Origin: Gammaproteobacteria bacterium
GTDB lineage: Bacteria > Pseudomonadota > Gammaproteobacteria > Poriferisulfidales > Oxydemutatoraceae
DNA: 8,165 nucleotides
Assembly: GCA_007570905.1 (NCBI GenBank)
Contig: RKSI01000058.1
Coordinates: 1-8,165, forward strand
Direction of reading: 5' to 3'
This document shows positions 1-6,117 of the stretch, one piece after another; position 1 is the stretch's first letter, and the number at the start of each line of letters is the position of its first letter. The translations under genes and the position numbers were made by a program. The notes under the pieces were generated by a model, which had not been told where the DNA came from, searched no databases, and worked only from the letters and a program-made list of their open reading frames with translations.

Positions 1-680
1 ACTTCGCCGCGCCCCGCCGTCTTGGCAAAGAACGAGTTCGGGTCGTGAAACACCGGCGTGTCGGCGCTGTCCGATGTGTAGGCGAGCGTCACCACAATAT
101 AGCCGTGGCTTGCAAGATACGCCGCCGCGCGGTTCCAGTCGGCCAGGCCGCCGCCCAGCCCGTGCACCATCACCACCAGCGGAAACTTGCCCGCCGCCGC
201 CGGCGCGCCGACAAAACCCTGGTAAGTGTGGCGCCCGCGGAAGAAGTGCATGCGTTCATCGGCCAGTTCCTCGTCGCCCATAAACAGGTCCAGCGTGCGT
301 TGCCGCCGCCCGCTTTGCGCCCGCCACAGCGCCGCCGGGTGCAGGTCGGCGCGCCGCTCCACGCGCTCATCGCCGGCGGGCGACGGGTAGTGAATGACGG
401 TAACCACGGTGGCCGGTTCGCCGCTGGCGGCAATCTTCGCCAGCAGCGCGCGGTAGTCGTCGCTTTTATATCTCTCGCCCCATGCGTCAAACGGGCGCGA
501 GAAGTCTTTCACGAAGTTGGCAACCGCGCCAACGGCGTAAGGCCCCGGCGCGTAGGCCGAAGACAGGCGGGCGCCGGGTTCCTCAACCACCGTCCCGCAC
601 CCGGCAAACGCAAAAGCGGCAGCGACCATCGCAATGGCCCTGCCGCTTCCGGTTGCGCCGCCGTGTGGCGGCCGGTTCAA
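1..680 (-). CDS. Predicted lipoprotein, alpha/beta-hydrolase fold (5' part, cut by window edge)
   Basis: About 226 residues are visible; the gene runs off the left edge. The TTG start at 680 is chosen because GGAGA lies 7 nt upstream (688-692) and because it supplies an N-terminal arginine-containing segment. An in-frame ATG at 629 would leave almost no n-region. From the TTG, residues 1-28 read as a lipoprotein signal: Arg3 and Arg14, a short hydrophobic AMVAAAFAFAGC stretch, and a lipobox FAGC with Cys28, implying membrane anchoring. A region of about 120 residues with no motif I recognise follows, then FPLVVMVHGLGGG (HGLGGG at residues 173-178), the beta-strand and oxyanion-hole turn of dienelactone-hydrolase or PAF-acetylhydrolase-like esterases. 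It is followed by a strand GYIVVTLAY. The nucleophile serine and the rest of the triad lie outside the window, so substrate and activity are unknown. It follows katG by 17 nt and probably shares its transcript. Confidence 0.72.
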   Translation of the reverse strand, partial: MNRPPHGGATGSGRAIAMVAAAFAFAGCGTVVEEPGARLSSAYAPGPYAVGAVANFVKDFSRPFDAWGERYKSDDYRALLAKIAASGEPATVVTVIHYPSPAGDERVERRADLHPAALWRAQSGRRQRTLDLFMGDEELADERMHFFRGRHTYQGFVGAPAAAGKFPLVVMVHGLGGGLADWNRAAAYLASHGYIVVTLAYTSDSADTPVFHDPNSFFAKTAGRGE

Positions 681-687
681 GGAGAAG

Positions 688-692
688 TCTCC
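688..692 (-). promoter_or_regulatory. Ribosome binding site deciding the TTG start of the hydrolase
   Basis: The minus strand reads GGAGA, then 7 nt, then TTG at 680. It lies between the katG stop codon (698-700) and the hydrolase. The downstream alternative ATG at 629 has only a poor AGGG-like match. Confidence 0.6.
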
Positions 693-697
693 GGCGC

Positions 698-2920
698 TCA
701 GTTCCTGGCGGATTGCGGCAGGTCGTAGCGGTCCAGGTTCATCACCTTGTTCCAGGCGGCGACAAAGTCCTCGACAAACTTGCCCTGCGAGTCGTCGCAG
801 CCATAGAACTCGGCAAGCGCCCGCAGTTCGGCGTTGGAGCCAAACACCAGGTCCACCCGGGTCGCCGTCCATTTTATCTTGCCCGATGCGCGGTCTTGCC
901 CTTCAAACACGCCTTCCTCCGCGGCCGGCTTCCAGTCCAGCCCCATGTCGAGCAGATTGACAAAGAAGTCGTTGGTCAGCACGCCGGGCTTGTCGGTGAA
1001 CAGGCCGTGCTTGTCCGGCCCGCACTGCGCGCCCAGCACTCTCATGCCGCCCACCAGCACCGTCATTTCAGGGGCCGTCAGCCGCATCAGTTGCGCCCGG
1101 TCTATCAGCATTTCCTCCGCCGGGAAGTTCATCCCGCCGCGCACATAGTTGCGAAAGCCGTCGGCCCTCGGCTCCAGCACCGCAAACGATTCCACATCGG
1201 TCATCTCCTGCGACGCATCGGTGCGTCCGGGCGAGAACGGCACGCTCACATTGTGCCCCGCAAGCCGCGCCGCTTCCTCAACGCCGGCGCAGCCGCCAAG
1301 CACAATCAGGTCCGCCAGCGATATTTTTGCGCCGCCGTTGGCCGCGCCGCTGTATTCGGCCTGAATGCTTTCCAGTTTCCGCAGCACCTTGCCCAGTTGT
1401 TCGGGCTGGTTCACTTCCCAGTCCTTTTGCGGAGACAGCCGCAGCCGCGCGCCGTTGGCGCCGCCGCGCTTGTCGGAGCCGCGGAAAGTCGCCGCCGCCG
1501 CCCACGCGGTGGTCACCAGTTCGGAAACGCTCAGGCCCGAGGCCAGCAGTTTCTTCTTCAGTCCGGCGATTTCGCCGTCGCCCACCAGCGGGTGCTCCAC
1601 AGCCGGAACCGGGTCTTGCCATATCAGCGTTTCCTGCGGAATTTCCGGGCCGAGATAGCGCGACACCGGCCCCATGTCGCGGTGCGTCAGTTTAAACCAG
1701 GCGCGCGCGAAGGCGTCGGCAAACTCCTCCGGGTTCTGGTGATAGCGCCGCGAAATCGGCTCATAAATGGAGTCAAAGCGCAGCGACATGTCCGCCGTGG
1801 TCATAATCGGGCGGTGCTTCCTGGACGGGTCGTGCGCGTCCGGAATCATGTCTTCCTCGCGCACATCCTTGGCCGTCCACTGCCACGCGCCGGCGGGGCT
1901 TTTCACCAGTTCCCAGTCGTAGCCGAACAGCATGTTGAAATAGCCGTTGTCCCACTGCGTCGGGTTCGGCTTCCATGCGCCTTCAATGCCGCTGGTGGTG
2001 GTGTTGACGCCCTTGCCGGAACCGAGGCTGTTTATCCAGCCCAGCCCCATCTGCTCCAGCGGTGCGCCTTCCGGGTCGGCCCCCACCATGTCCGGGTCGC
2101 CGGCGCCGTGCGCCTTGCCGAAGGTGTGGCCGCCGGCCACCAGCGCCACGGTTTCTTCGTCGTTCATGGCCATGCGCGCAAAGGTCTCGCGCACATCCAC
2201 GCCCGACGCCACCGGGTCGGGTTCGCCGTTCGGCCCTTCGGGGTTCACATAAATCAGCCCCATCTGCACCGCGCCCAGCGGGTTTTCAAGGTCGCGCTCG
2301 CCGGTGTAGCGTTTGTCGCCAAGCCATTCGTCTTCCGAACCCCAGTAGATTTCATTCTCGGCTTCCCACACATCCTCGCGCCCGCCGGCAAAGCCGAAGG
2401 TCTTGAAACCCATGGATTCCAGCGCGCAGTTGCCGGCCAGAACCATCAGGTCGCCCCACGAAATCTTGTTGCCATACTTGCGCTTGATGGGCCACAGCAG
2501 CCGCCGCGCCTTGTCCAGGTTGCCGTTGTCGGGCCAACTGCTGACCGGCGCAAAACGCTGGCCGCCGGTGCCGGCGCCGCCGCGCCCGTCCCATATCCGG
2601 TAAGTGCCTGCGGCGTGCCACGCCATGCGGATAAACAGCGCGCCGTAATGCCCCCAGTCCGCCGGCCACCAATCCTGCGAATCGGTCATCAGCGCATACA
2701 GGTCGTTCTTGACGGCGGCAAGGTCCAGTTTCTTGAACTCGTCGGCGTAGTTGAAGTGCGCGCCGAGCGGGCTGGATTTTTCAGAGTGAAGATGCAGGAT
2801 ATTGACATTCAGCCGGTTCGGCCACCAGTCGTTGTTCGACCGGATGTTAACCCTGGTGCGCGACCCCGGACTGGTCGCAAACGGGCACTTTGGCTCGTTG
2901 AATTTGGCAGTATCATCCAT
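698..2920 (-). CDS. katG: Catalase-peroxidase KatG
   Basis: A complete 740-residue bifunctional haem enzyme that dismutates hydrogen peroxide and also acts as a peroxidase. Length and sequence match the family end to end. The distal haem pocket is in IRMAWHAAGTYR (Arg98, Trp101, His102). The residues that form the covalent Met-Tyr-Trp adduct are all present: Trp101, Tyr224 in GLIYVNPEG and Met250 in ARMAMND. The proximal haem ligand is His265 in AGGHTFGKAHG, with proximal Trp316 in SGIEGAW and Asp377. The mobile arginine of the catalase cycle is Arg414 in HRDMGP. The second, degenerate peroxidase-like half follows and ends with DLPQSARN. The ATG at 2920 is supported by GGAGGAG 7 nt upstream. 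It has its own control region, being separated from nadC upstream by a terminator, and the hydrolase gene follows closely. No signal peptide is seen, so it is cytoplasmic. Confidence 0.98.
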   Translation of the reverse strand: MDDTAKFNEPKCPFATSPGSRTRVNIRSNNDWWPNRLNVNILHLHSEKSSPLGAHFNYADEFKKLDLAAVKNDLYALMTDSQDWWPADWGHYGALFIRMAWHAAGTYRIWDGRGGAGTGGQRFAPVSSWPDNGNLDKARRLLWPIKRKYGNKISWGDLMVLAGNCALESMGFKTFGFAGGREDVWEAENEIYWGSEDEWLGDKRYTGERDLENPLGAVQMGLIYVNPEGPNGEPDPVASGVDVRETFARMAMNDEETVALVAGGHTFGKAHGAGDPDMVGADPEGAPLEQMGLGWINSLGSGKGVNTTTSGIEGAWKPNPTQWDNGYFNMLFGYDWELVKSPAGAWQWTAKDVREEDMIPDAHDPSRKHRPIMTTADMSLRFDSIYEPISRRYHQNPEEFADAFARAWFKLTHRDMGPVSRYLGPEIPQETLIWQDPVPAVEHPLVGDGEIAGLKKKLLASGLSVSELVTTAWAAAATFRGSDKRGGANGARLRLSPQKDWEVNQPEQLGKVLRKLESIQAEYSGAANGGAKISLADLIVLGGCAGVEEAARLAGHNVSVPFSPGRTDASQEMTDVESFAVLEPRADGFRNYVRGGMNFPAEEMLIDRAQLMRLTAPEMTVLVGGMRVLGAQCGPDKHGLFTDKPGVLTNDFFVNLLDMGLDWKPAAEEGVFEGQDRASGKIKWTATRVDLVFGSNAELRALAEFYGCDDSQGKFVEDFVAAWNKVMNLDRYDLPQSARN

Positions 2921-2927
2921 TGGTTTT

Positions 2928-2934
2928 CTCCTCC
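2928..2934 (-). promoter_or_regulatory. Strong Shine-Dalgarno of katG
   Basis: GGAGGAG on the minus strand, 7 nt before the katG ATG at 2920. It is the clearest ribosome binding site in the window and suggests high translation of katG, in contrast to the weak or absent sites in the amgK operon. Confidence 0.85.
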
Positions 2935-2957
2935 AAGTGTGAAAATAATAATTCTGC

Positions 2958-3046
2958 AGAGTGGATAATGCCGATAACTATACCCGAAATGCGCCGCCTG
3001 ACCGATGGGAAACATCAATCAATCCGATAGAGCGGATAATGCCGAT
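2958..3046 (-). repeat. Pair of 18-bp direct repeats upstream of katG, possible operator
   Basis: The copies at 2958-2975 and 3029-3046 differ at one of 18 positions (plus strand AGAGYGGATAATGCCGAT) and start 71 bp apart, about seven helical turns. On the minus strand the shared core is ATCGGCATTATCC followed by R and CTCT, each preceded by GGT nine bases upstream. They occupy the only AT-rich part of the katG leader, next to possible -10-like TATAGT and CATTAT elements, but no convincing -35/-10 pair can be named. A binding site for a peroxide- or metal-responsive regulator is possible. The repeats do not fit the spacing of the OxyR consensus and only loosely resemble GATAAT half-sites of Fur-type boxes. 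Function is inference. Confidence 0.5.
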
Positions 3047-3061
3047 GATAGAACCAACTCC

Positions 3062-3108
3062 CGCGCACAGGCGTTGTGCGCGCCGCCGCCGGCCAGGGCG
3101 CGGCGGCA
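3062..3108. other. Two adjacent GC-rich stem-loops downstream of the nadC terminator
   Basis: Positions 3062-3069 and 3075-3082 form a perfect 8-bp stem (CGCGCACA with TGTGCGCG) and a 5-nt loop. Positions 3082-3089 with 3100-3107 form a second 8-bp stem made of GCC/GGC repeats. Neither is followed by a T-tract on either strand, so they are not themselves intrinsic terminators. They may protect the nadC transcript end or be a side effect of GCC-rich sequence. Confidence 0.35.
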
Positions 3109-3111
3109 AAT

Positions 3112-3139
3112 AAAAAAACGCCGCCATCAGCAGGCGGCG
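3112..3139 (-). terminator. Rho-independent terminator of the amgK-murU-nadC operon
   Basis: On the minus strand a perfect 7-bp stem CGCCGCC/GGCGGCG (3139-3133 and 3125-3119) with a 7-nt loop TGCTGAT is followed by seven T residues (3118-3112). The TGA in the loop is the nadC stop codon, so the terminator overlaps the end of the coding region. It separates the operon from katG downstream. Confidence 0.85.
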
Positions 3140-4041
3140 GGCCGGCGCCGGAGCAGCGGCGCGGCGGCGTCATGATTGCGGCGTTGCGGCGGCAGTTGCA
3201 GCGAGAAGTCCACCGCTTGCAGGTGTTTGGTGAGGGCGCCGATGGAGATGTAGTCGGCGCCGGTGGCGGCGACGGCGGGGAGGCCGGCGATGGTGATGTT
3301 GCCGGAGACTTCGGTTTCGGCGCGGCCATTGATGAGTCGCACCATGTCGCGGATGCCGGCGGGCGCGAAGTTGTCGAGCAGGATGATGTCGGCGCGCGCT
3401 TTCAATGCTTCGCGCACTTCGTCTTCCGTTTCGGCTTCCACTTCAATGCGGCTGCCGGCGTTTTGCGCGCGTGCGCGCTGCACGGCGGCGGTGATGGAGC
3501 CGCAGGCGCGGATGTGGTTGTCCTTAATCAGGATGCCGCCGGCGAGATCAAGGCGGTGGTTGCGTCCGCCGCCGCAGACGACCGCGTATTTCTGCGCGAG
3601 GCGCAGGCCCGGCAGCGTCTTGCGCGTGTCGAGCACGACGGCCTTCGCGTCTGCGATGCGCGCGACAGCGCGGGCGGTGGCGGTGGCGGTGCCGGACAGC
3701 GTTTGCAGCAGGTTCAGCGCGCTGCGTTCGCCGCTGACGATGGCGGCGAGCGGGCCGCGCACGGCGCACACCGCGTCGCCGGGCGCGATGGGTTCGCCGT
3801 CTTGTTTGCGCCACGCGACGCTGATGGCCGGGTTCACCTGGCGGAAAACTTCGTCCACCCAGAAGCGGCCCGCGAGCACGGCGTCGTCGCGGCTGACGAT
3901 GAGCGCCTCGCCGGTGGCGCCGGCGTCAAGCAGCGCGGCGCTGGGGTCGCCGCCGCCCAGGTCTTCGGCAATGGCCGCGCGCGCGTTGTCGGCAACGGCG
4001 CGGCGCAGCAATTCCGGGCAGTGGTTGGGGCGCAGTTTCAT
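3127..4041 (-). CDS. nadC: Nicotinate-nucleotide pyrophosphorylase (quinolinate phosphoribosyltransferase)
   Basis: A 304-residue cytoplasmic enzyme that converts quinolinate and PRPP to nicotinate mononucleotide, CO2 and pyrophosphate in NAD synthesis. Family motifs appear in order: SGERSALNLLQTLSGTAT (Glu105, Arg106), DTRKTLPGLR (Arg140, Lys141), QKYAVVCGGGRNHR (His162, Arg163), ILIKDNH (Lys173), IEVEAET, LLDNF (Asp223), EVSGNI and GADYISIGALTKH. The ATG overlaps the murU stop codon in ATGA and has no Shine-Dalgarno, so it is probably translated by coupling. The family fold normally finishes near the VDFSLQL segment (about residue 283). Here about 21 further residues, PPQRRNHD through RRRPAAC, follow, and the stop lies in the terminator loop. 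That arginine-rich tail is atypical and may be read-through of former non-coding sequence. Confidence 0.97.
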   Translation of the reverse strand: MKLRPNHCPELLRRAVADNARAAIAEDLGGGDPSAALLDAGATGEALIVSRDDAVLAGRFWVDEVFRQVNPAISVAWRKQDGEPIAPGDAVCAVRGPLAAIVSGERSALNLLQTLSGTATATARAVARIADAKAVVLDTRKTLPGLRLAQKYAVVCGGGRNHRLDLAGGILIKDNHIRACGSITAAVQRARAQNAGSRIEVEAETEDEVREALKARADIILLDNFAPAGIRDMVRLINGRAETEVSGNITIAGLPAVAATGADYISIGALTKHLQAVDFSLQLPPQRRNHDAAAPLLRRRPAAC

Positions 4042-4730
4042 TGTTGCGGGCTGTCTTTTATTTGTCGGCGGATTTCTTCAAGGCGTTGCGGGGTGCCGAT
4101 GTCGGCCCACAGGCCCTGGTGGTGTTCGCCGCTGATGCGGTTTTGTGCGATGCCCTGTTCCAGCAGCGGCGCGAGCGGCGCGGGTTTGGCGTTGTCGCCG
4201 TGCGGCAGTTCGCTGAACAGCGTGCGCCGGTAATAGCCGATGCCGCTGAATGTCAGCGGCGCGCCGTGTTTGCGCGACAGGCGTTGGCCGTTCAGCAGGA
4301 AGTCTCCGCGCGGGCGGTGCGGCGGGTTGTCCACCAGCACCAGATGCGCGTGGTCGCCGCCGAGGTCGGGGCGCCGCACCGCGTAGTCGGTGAACACATC
4401 GGCGTTGATGACGACGAACACATCGCCGTCGCCGCCGGCCAGGTGCGGCAGCGCGCGGGCGATGCCGCCGCCGGTTTCCAGCACGCCGCCGGTTTCGTCG
4501 GAGTAGCGGATGTGCAGGCCATAGCGCGCGCCGTCGCCGAGGCGCGCGCGGATCGCTGCGGCCAGGTGCGCGACATTGATGACCACTTCGGCGACGCCCG
4601 CCGCGCGCAGGCGCGCAAGGTGGTGTTCTATCAGCGCCTTGCCGCCCACCTCCAGCAGCGCCTTCGGCGTGCGGTCGCTCAGCGGCCTCATGCGCTTGCC
4701 GCGCCCGGCGGCCAGTATCATCGCTTTCAT
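4038..4730 (-). CDS. murU: N-acetylmuramate alpha-1-phosphate uridylyltransferase MurU
   Basis: A 230-residue cytoplasmic nucleotidyltransferase, close in length and sequence pattern to Pseudomonas MurU. The known reaction is UTP plus MurNAc-1-phosphate giving UDP-MurNAc, the last step of the anabolic recycling route that skips fosfomycin-sensitive MurA. Visible motifs are the nucleotide-binding MILAAGRGKRMRPLSDRTPK (Lys23), LIEHHL, YSDETGGVLETGGGI (residues 76-90), the metal-binding VINADVFTDY (Asp111), LVLVDNP, FSGIGYY and SGEHHQGLWADIGT (Asp210). No Shine-Dalgarno precedes the ATG; it lies inside an ATGA shared with the stop of the small ORF upstream. The stop is likewise shared with the nadC start. 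The adjacent kinase gene amgK supports assignment as MurU rather than a glucose- or mannose-1-phosphate nucleotidyltransferase. Confidence 0.92.
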   Translation of the reverse strand: MKAMILAAGRGKRMRPLSDRTPKALLEVGGKALIEHHLARLRAAGVAEVVINVAHLAAAIRARLGDGARYGLHIRYSDETGGVLETGGGIARALPHLAGGDGDVFVVINADVFTDYAVRRPDLGGDHAHLVLVDNPPHRPRGDFLLNGQRLSRKHGAPLTFSGIGYYRRTLFSELPHGDNAKPAPLAPLLEQGIAQNRISGEHHQGLWADIGTPQRLEEIRRQIKDSPQQ

Positions 4731-4872
4731 GATGTGTGCGGTGTTGCGTTTGGCATCTGCGGCGCGGCGCGGGCGTTCATTGTCGTGTGTGTGGCGTGCG
4801 CGGCGGCGTTCCTGCGGCGGGCGGCGTGAGAGGCTGGGCCAACAGGCATTGCCGCTTTCATGATATGCGCGG
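4722..4872 (-). repeat. 20-bp direct repeat flanking the amgK-murU spacer
   Basis: Positions 4722-4741 and 4853-4872 match at 18 of 20 bases (plus strand CGCTTTCATGAT, R, TG, Y, GCGG). Each contains the ATGA that serves as a stop/start junction plus the first codons ATG AAA GCG. The 131-bp period suggests that the junction was duplicated or that a segment was inserted into it. Confidence 0.7.
4727..4861 (-). CDS. Small 44-codon ORF bridging amgK and murU
   Basis: It reads MKAAMPVGPASHAARRRN and continues to PNATPHTS. Its ATG (4861) overlaps the amgK TGA in ATGA, and its TGA (4729-4727) overlaps the murU ATG in another ATGA. It begins ATG AAA GCG like murU itself. The product is rich in Ala, His, Thr, Pro and Arg, has no recognisable domain, membrane segment or signal, and has no Shine-Dalgarno. 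About 13 of 44 codons end in A or T, more than in its neighbours, which argues against long-standing selection on the protein. It may serve mainly to carry ribosomes from amgK to murU, or it may be a relic of an insertion between the two genes. I do not recognise the product. Confidence 0.4.
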   Translation of the reverse strand: MKAAMPVGPASHAARRRNAAAHATHTTMNARAAPQMPNATPHTS

Positions 4873-6117
4873 CGGCGGCAGTTGCGACAGCAGGCGGCGC
4901 AGGCCGTTGAGTTCGGGGTGGCGTTCCAGGCTTTCGGTGATGTAGGCGAGGATGCGCGGGATGTCGTTCAGATAGCCGCTTTTGCCGTCGCGGTGGTGCA
5001 GGCGGGCGAAGATGCCGATGGCTTTCAGGTGGCGCTGTATGCCCATCCAGTCGAACCACCGGGTGAAGGTGTCGGCGCCGGTGTCCGCCGGGCGGCGTTT
5101 CAGGTAATAACGCATCCAGTCGCGCCGCCGCGCTTCGGGCCAGACGATGTAGCAGTCTTTCAGCAGCGACACGAGATCGTAGGTTACCGGGCCGACGACG
5201 GCGTCCTGGTAGTCGAGAACGCCGATGTGGATGTTTGCGCCGGCGTTTGTGCTTGCGTCTGTGTCAGTGTTGGCGCCCGCGTTTGCGCTTGCGCCTGCGC
5301 CCGCGCCCGCGCTTTTGCCCGCGCTCGCACTCTCGCCTGCGCCCGCGCTCGCGTTCGCACTCGCACTCGTGCCCGCGCTTTTGCCCGTGCCCGCGCCGTT
5401 GTCCAGCACCATTAAATTGCGCGAATGATAATCGCGGTGCACGAAGACCTGCGGCTGCGCGCGCGCGGCTTGCGCCAGTTGTTCAAACTCGCGTCCGAAG
5501 GCGGCGTGTTGGCTTTCGGTCAGGCCGCATTGCAGGTGGGTGTCGCAATACCAGTCGGTGAACAGGCACATCTCCTGCACCAGCAGCGAGTGGGTGTAGT
5601 CGGGCAGGCCGCGGCTGTCGGCCTGCTGCACCTTGATTAGTTCGTCAATGGCGCGGCGGTAGAAGGCGTCGGCGTAGTCGGGCGCGTTGCCGCCGGCGTT
5701 GTCGGTGAACGCCCGGTGTGCAGTTTCTTGCCGGTCTTGCGCGGCGTTGTCGGGCGCATTGTTGGGCGCGTTGCCGCCGGCGTTGGCGGAGACATCATTA
5801 AGCGCATTGCCGGACGCCAGCGCTTTCAGGGCGGTGGTGTCGCCGAAGTCGTCCAGCAGCAGGCAGCCGTTGGCGTGGTCGGCGGCGTGGATGTGCGGCG
5901 CGCGCACGCCGGCGTCTTCGAGTTTTTGCGTAACCCGCGTGAAGACGCGGATGTCTTCCTTGTCCGGCGGCACATCGGCGGCCATCAGGCGCCGGCCCGG
6001 CAGCGCCACCCGGAAGTAGCGCCGGAAACTCGCGTCGCCCGTCAGCGCGGTCATTGTGAAGTCGCCGCCGAGTGTTTGTCGCAGCCAGCCGCGCAGCAGT
6101 GCCTGTCGCTCGTCCAT
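4858..6117 (-). CDS. amgK: N-acetylmuramate/N-acetylglucosamine 1-kinase AmgK, with two low-complexity insertions
   Basis: A 419-residue cytoplasmic aminoglycoside-phosphotransferase-fold kinase. The known AmgK reaction is ATP-dependent phosphorylation of C1 of MurNAc or GlcNAc, feeding MurU in peptidoglycan recycling. Motifs: TGDASFRRYFRV (residues 26-37), LLLDDFGDTT (87-95), the catalytic loop FVHRDYHSRN (Asp229, Asn234), the metal-binding loop VLDYQDAVVGPVTYDL (Asp302), and a C-terminal WMGIQRHLKAIGIFARL helix typical of the family. Pseudomonas AmgK is about 340 residues; the excess is explained by inserts at about 104-147 and 239-297. All visible catalytic residues are intact. The ATG at 6117 fits the usual N-terminus (DERQALLRGWLRQ). 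In-frame ATGs at 6144 and 6222 are possible but would add non-family sequence. The ribosome binding site is weak, and a hairpin ends 6 nt before the start. The stop overlaps the following small ORF. Confidence 0.9.
   Translation of the reverse strand: MDERQALLRGWLRQTLGGDFTMTALTGDASFRRYFRVALPGRRLMAADVPPDKEDIRVFTRVTQKLEDAGVRAPHIHAADHANGCLLLDDFGDTTALKALASGNALNDVSANAGGNAPNNAPDNAAQDRQETAHRAFTDNAGGNAPDYADAFYRRAIDELIKVQQADSRGLPDYTHSLLVQEMCLFTDWYCDTHLQCGLTESQHAAFGREFEQLAQAARAQPQVFVHRDYHSRNLMVLDNGAGTGKSAGTSASANASAGAGESASAGKSAGAGAGASANAGANTDTDASTNAGANIHIGVLDYQDAVVGPVTYDLVSLLKDCYIVWPEARRRDWMRYYLKRRPADTGADTFTRWFDWMGIQRHLKAIGIFARLHHRDGKSGYLNDIPRILAYITESLERHPELNGLRRLLSQLPPPRIS
5227..5403 (-). repeat. Degenerate hexanucleotide array encoding Ala/Gly/Ser dipeptides inside amgK
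   Basis: On the plus strand the segment falls into hexamers of the form GCGYYY with substitutions (gcgccc, gcgctt, gcactc, gtgccc, ttgccc and similar). On the coding strand it gives about 29 dipeptides whose second residue is usually Ala: GA, GT, GK, SA, NA, GE, then NT, DT, DA, ST. There are no stops or frameshifts. It lies between Asn234 of the catalytic loop and Asp302 of the metal loop, two elements normally separated by only a short hairpin in this fold. Confidence 0.85.
5677..5808 (-). repeat. Asn/Ala/Gly-rich insertion in amgK with an 84-nt-spaced repeat
   Basis: Residues 104-147 of AmgK are Asn/Ala/Pro/Asp-rich and contain NAGGNAP twice (residues 112-118 and 140-146). The underlying 22-nt sequence gggcgcgttgccgccggcgt plus tg is identical at 5680-5701 and 5764-5785, 84 nt (28 codons) apart, with partial extra copies between. 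This points to in-frame tandem duplication. It sits after the LLLDDFGDTT strand, where family members have a short linker before the next helix (YADAFYRRAIDEL). Confidence 0.75.

Noticed and set aside
482..2968. 828-codon open frame on the plus strand
   Set aside because: It lies entirely antisense to katG, whose protein is unmistakable. The translation is Arg/His/Val-rich without domains, as expected from the complement of GC-rich codons.
2958..3055. OxyR binding site upstream of katG
   Set aside because: Several CTAT/ATAG-like tetramers are present, but the intervals do not follow the ATAG-N7-CTAT-N7 pattern; the closest CTAT pair is 17 nt apart rather than 18 and the middle elements are absent.
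3076..4233. 385-codon plus-strand frame and other long frames opposite nadC, murU and amgK
   Set aside because: They are shadows of well-supported minus-strand genes; their compositions are low-complexity and no start has a convincing ribosome binding site.
4727..4861. Small ORF as a partial duplication of the murU N-terminus
   Set aside because: Only the first three codons and the upstream bases match; after ATG AAA GCG the sequences are unrelated.
5227..5403. CRISPR array or mobile element in amgK
   Set aside because: The array is a continuous 6-bp degenerate repeat without spacers, inverted ends or a transposase, and it keeps the amgK frame.
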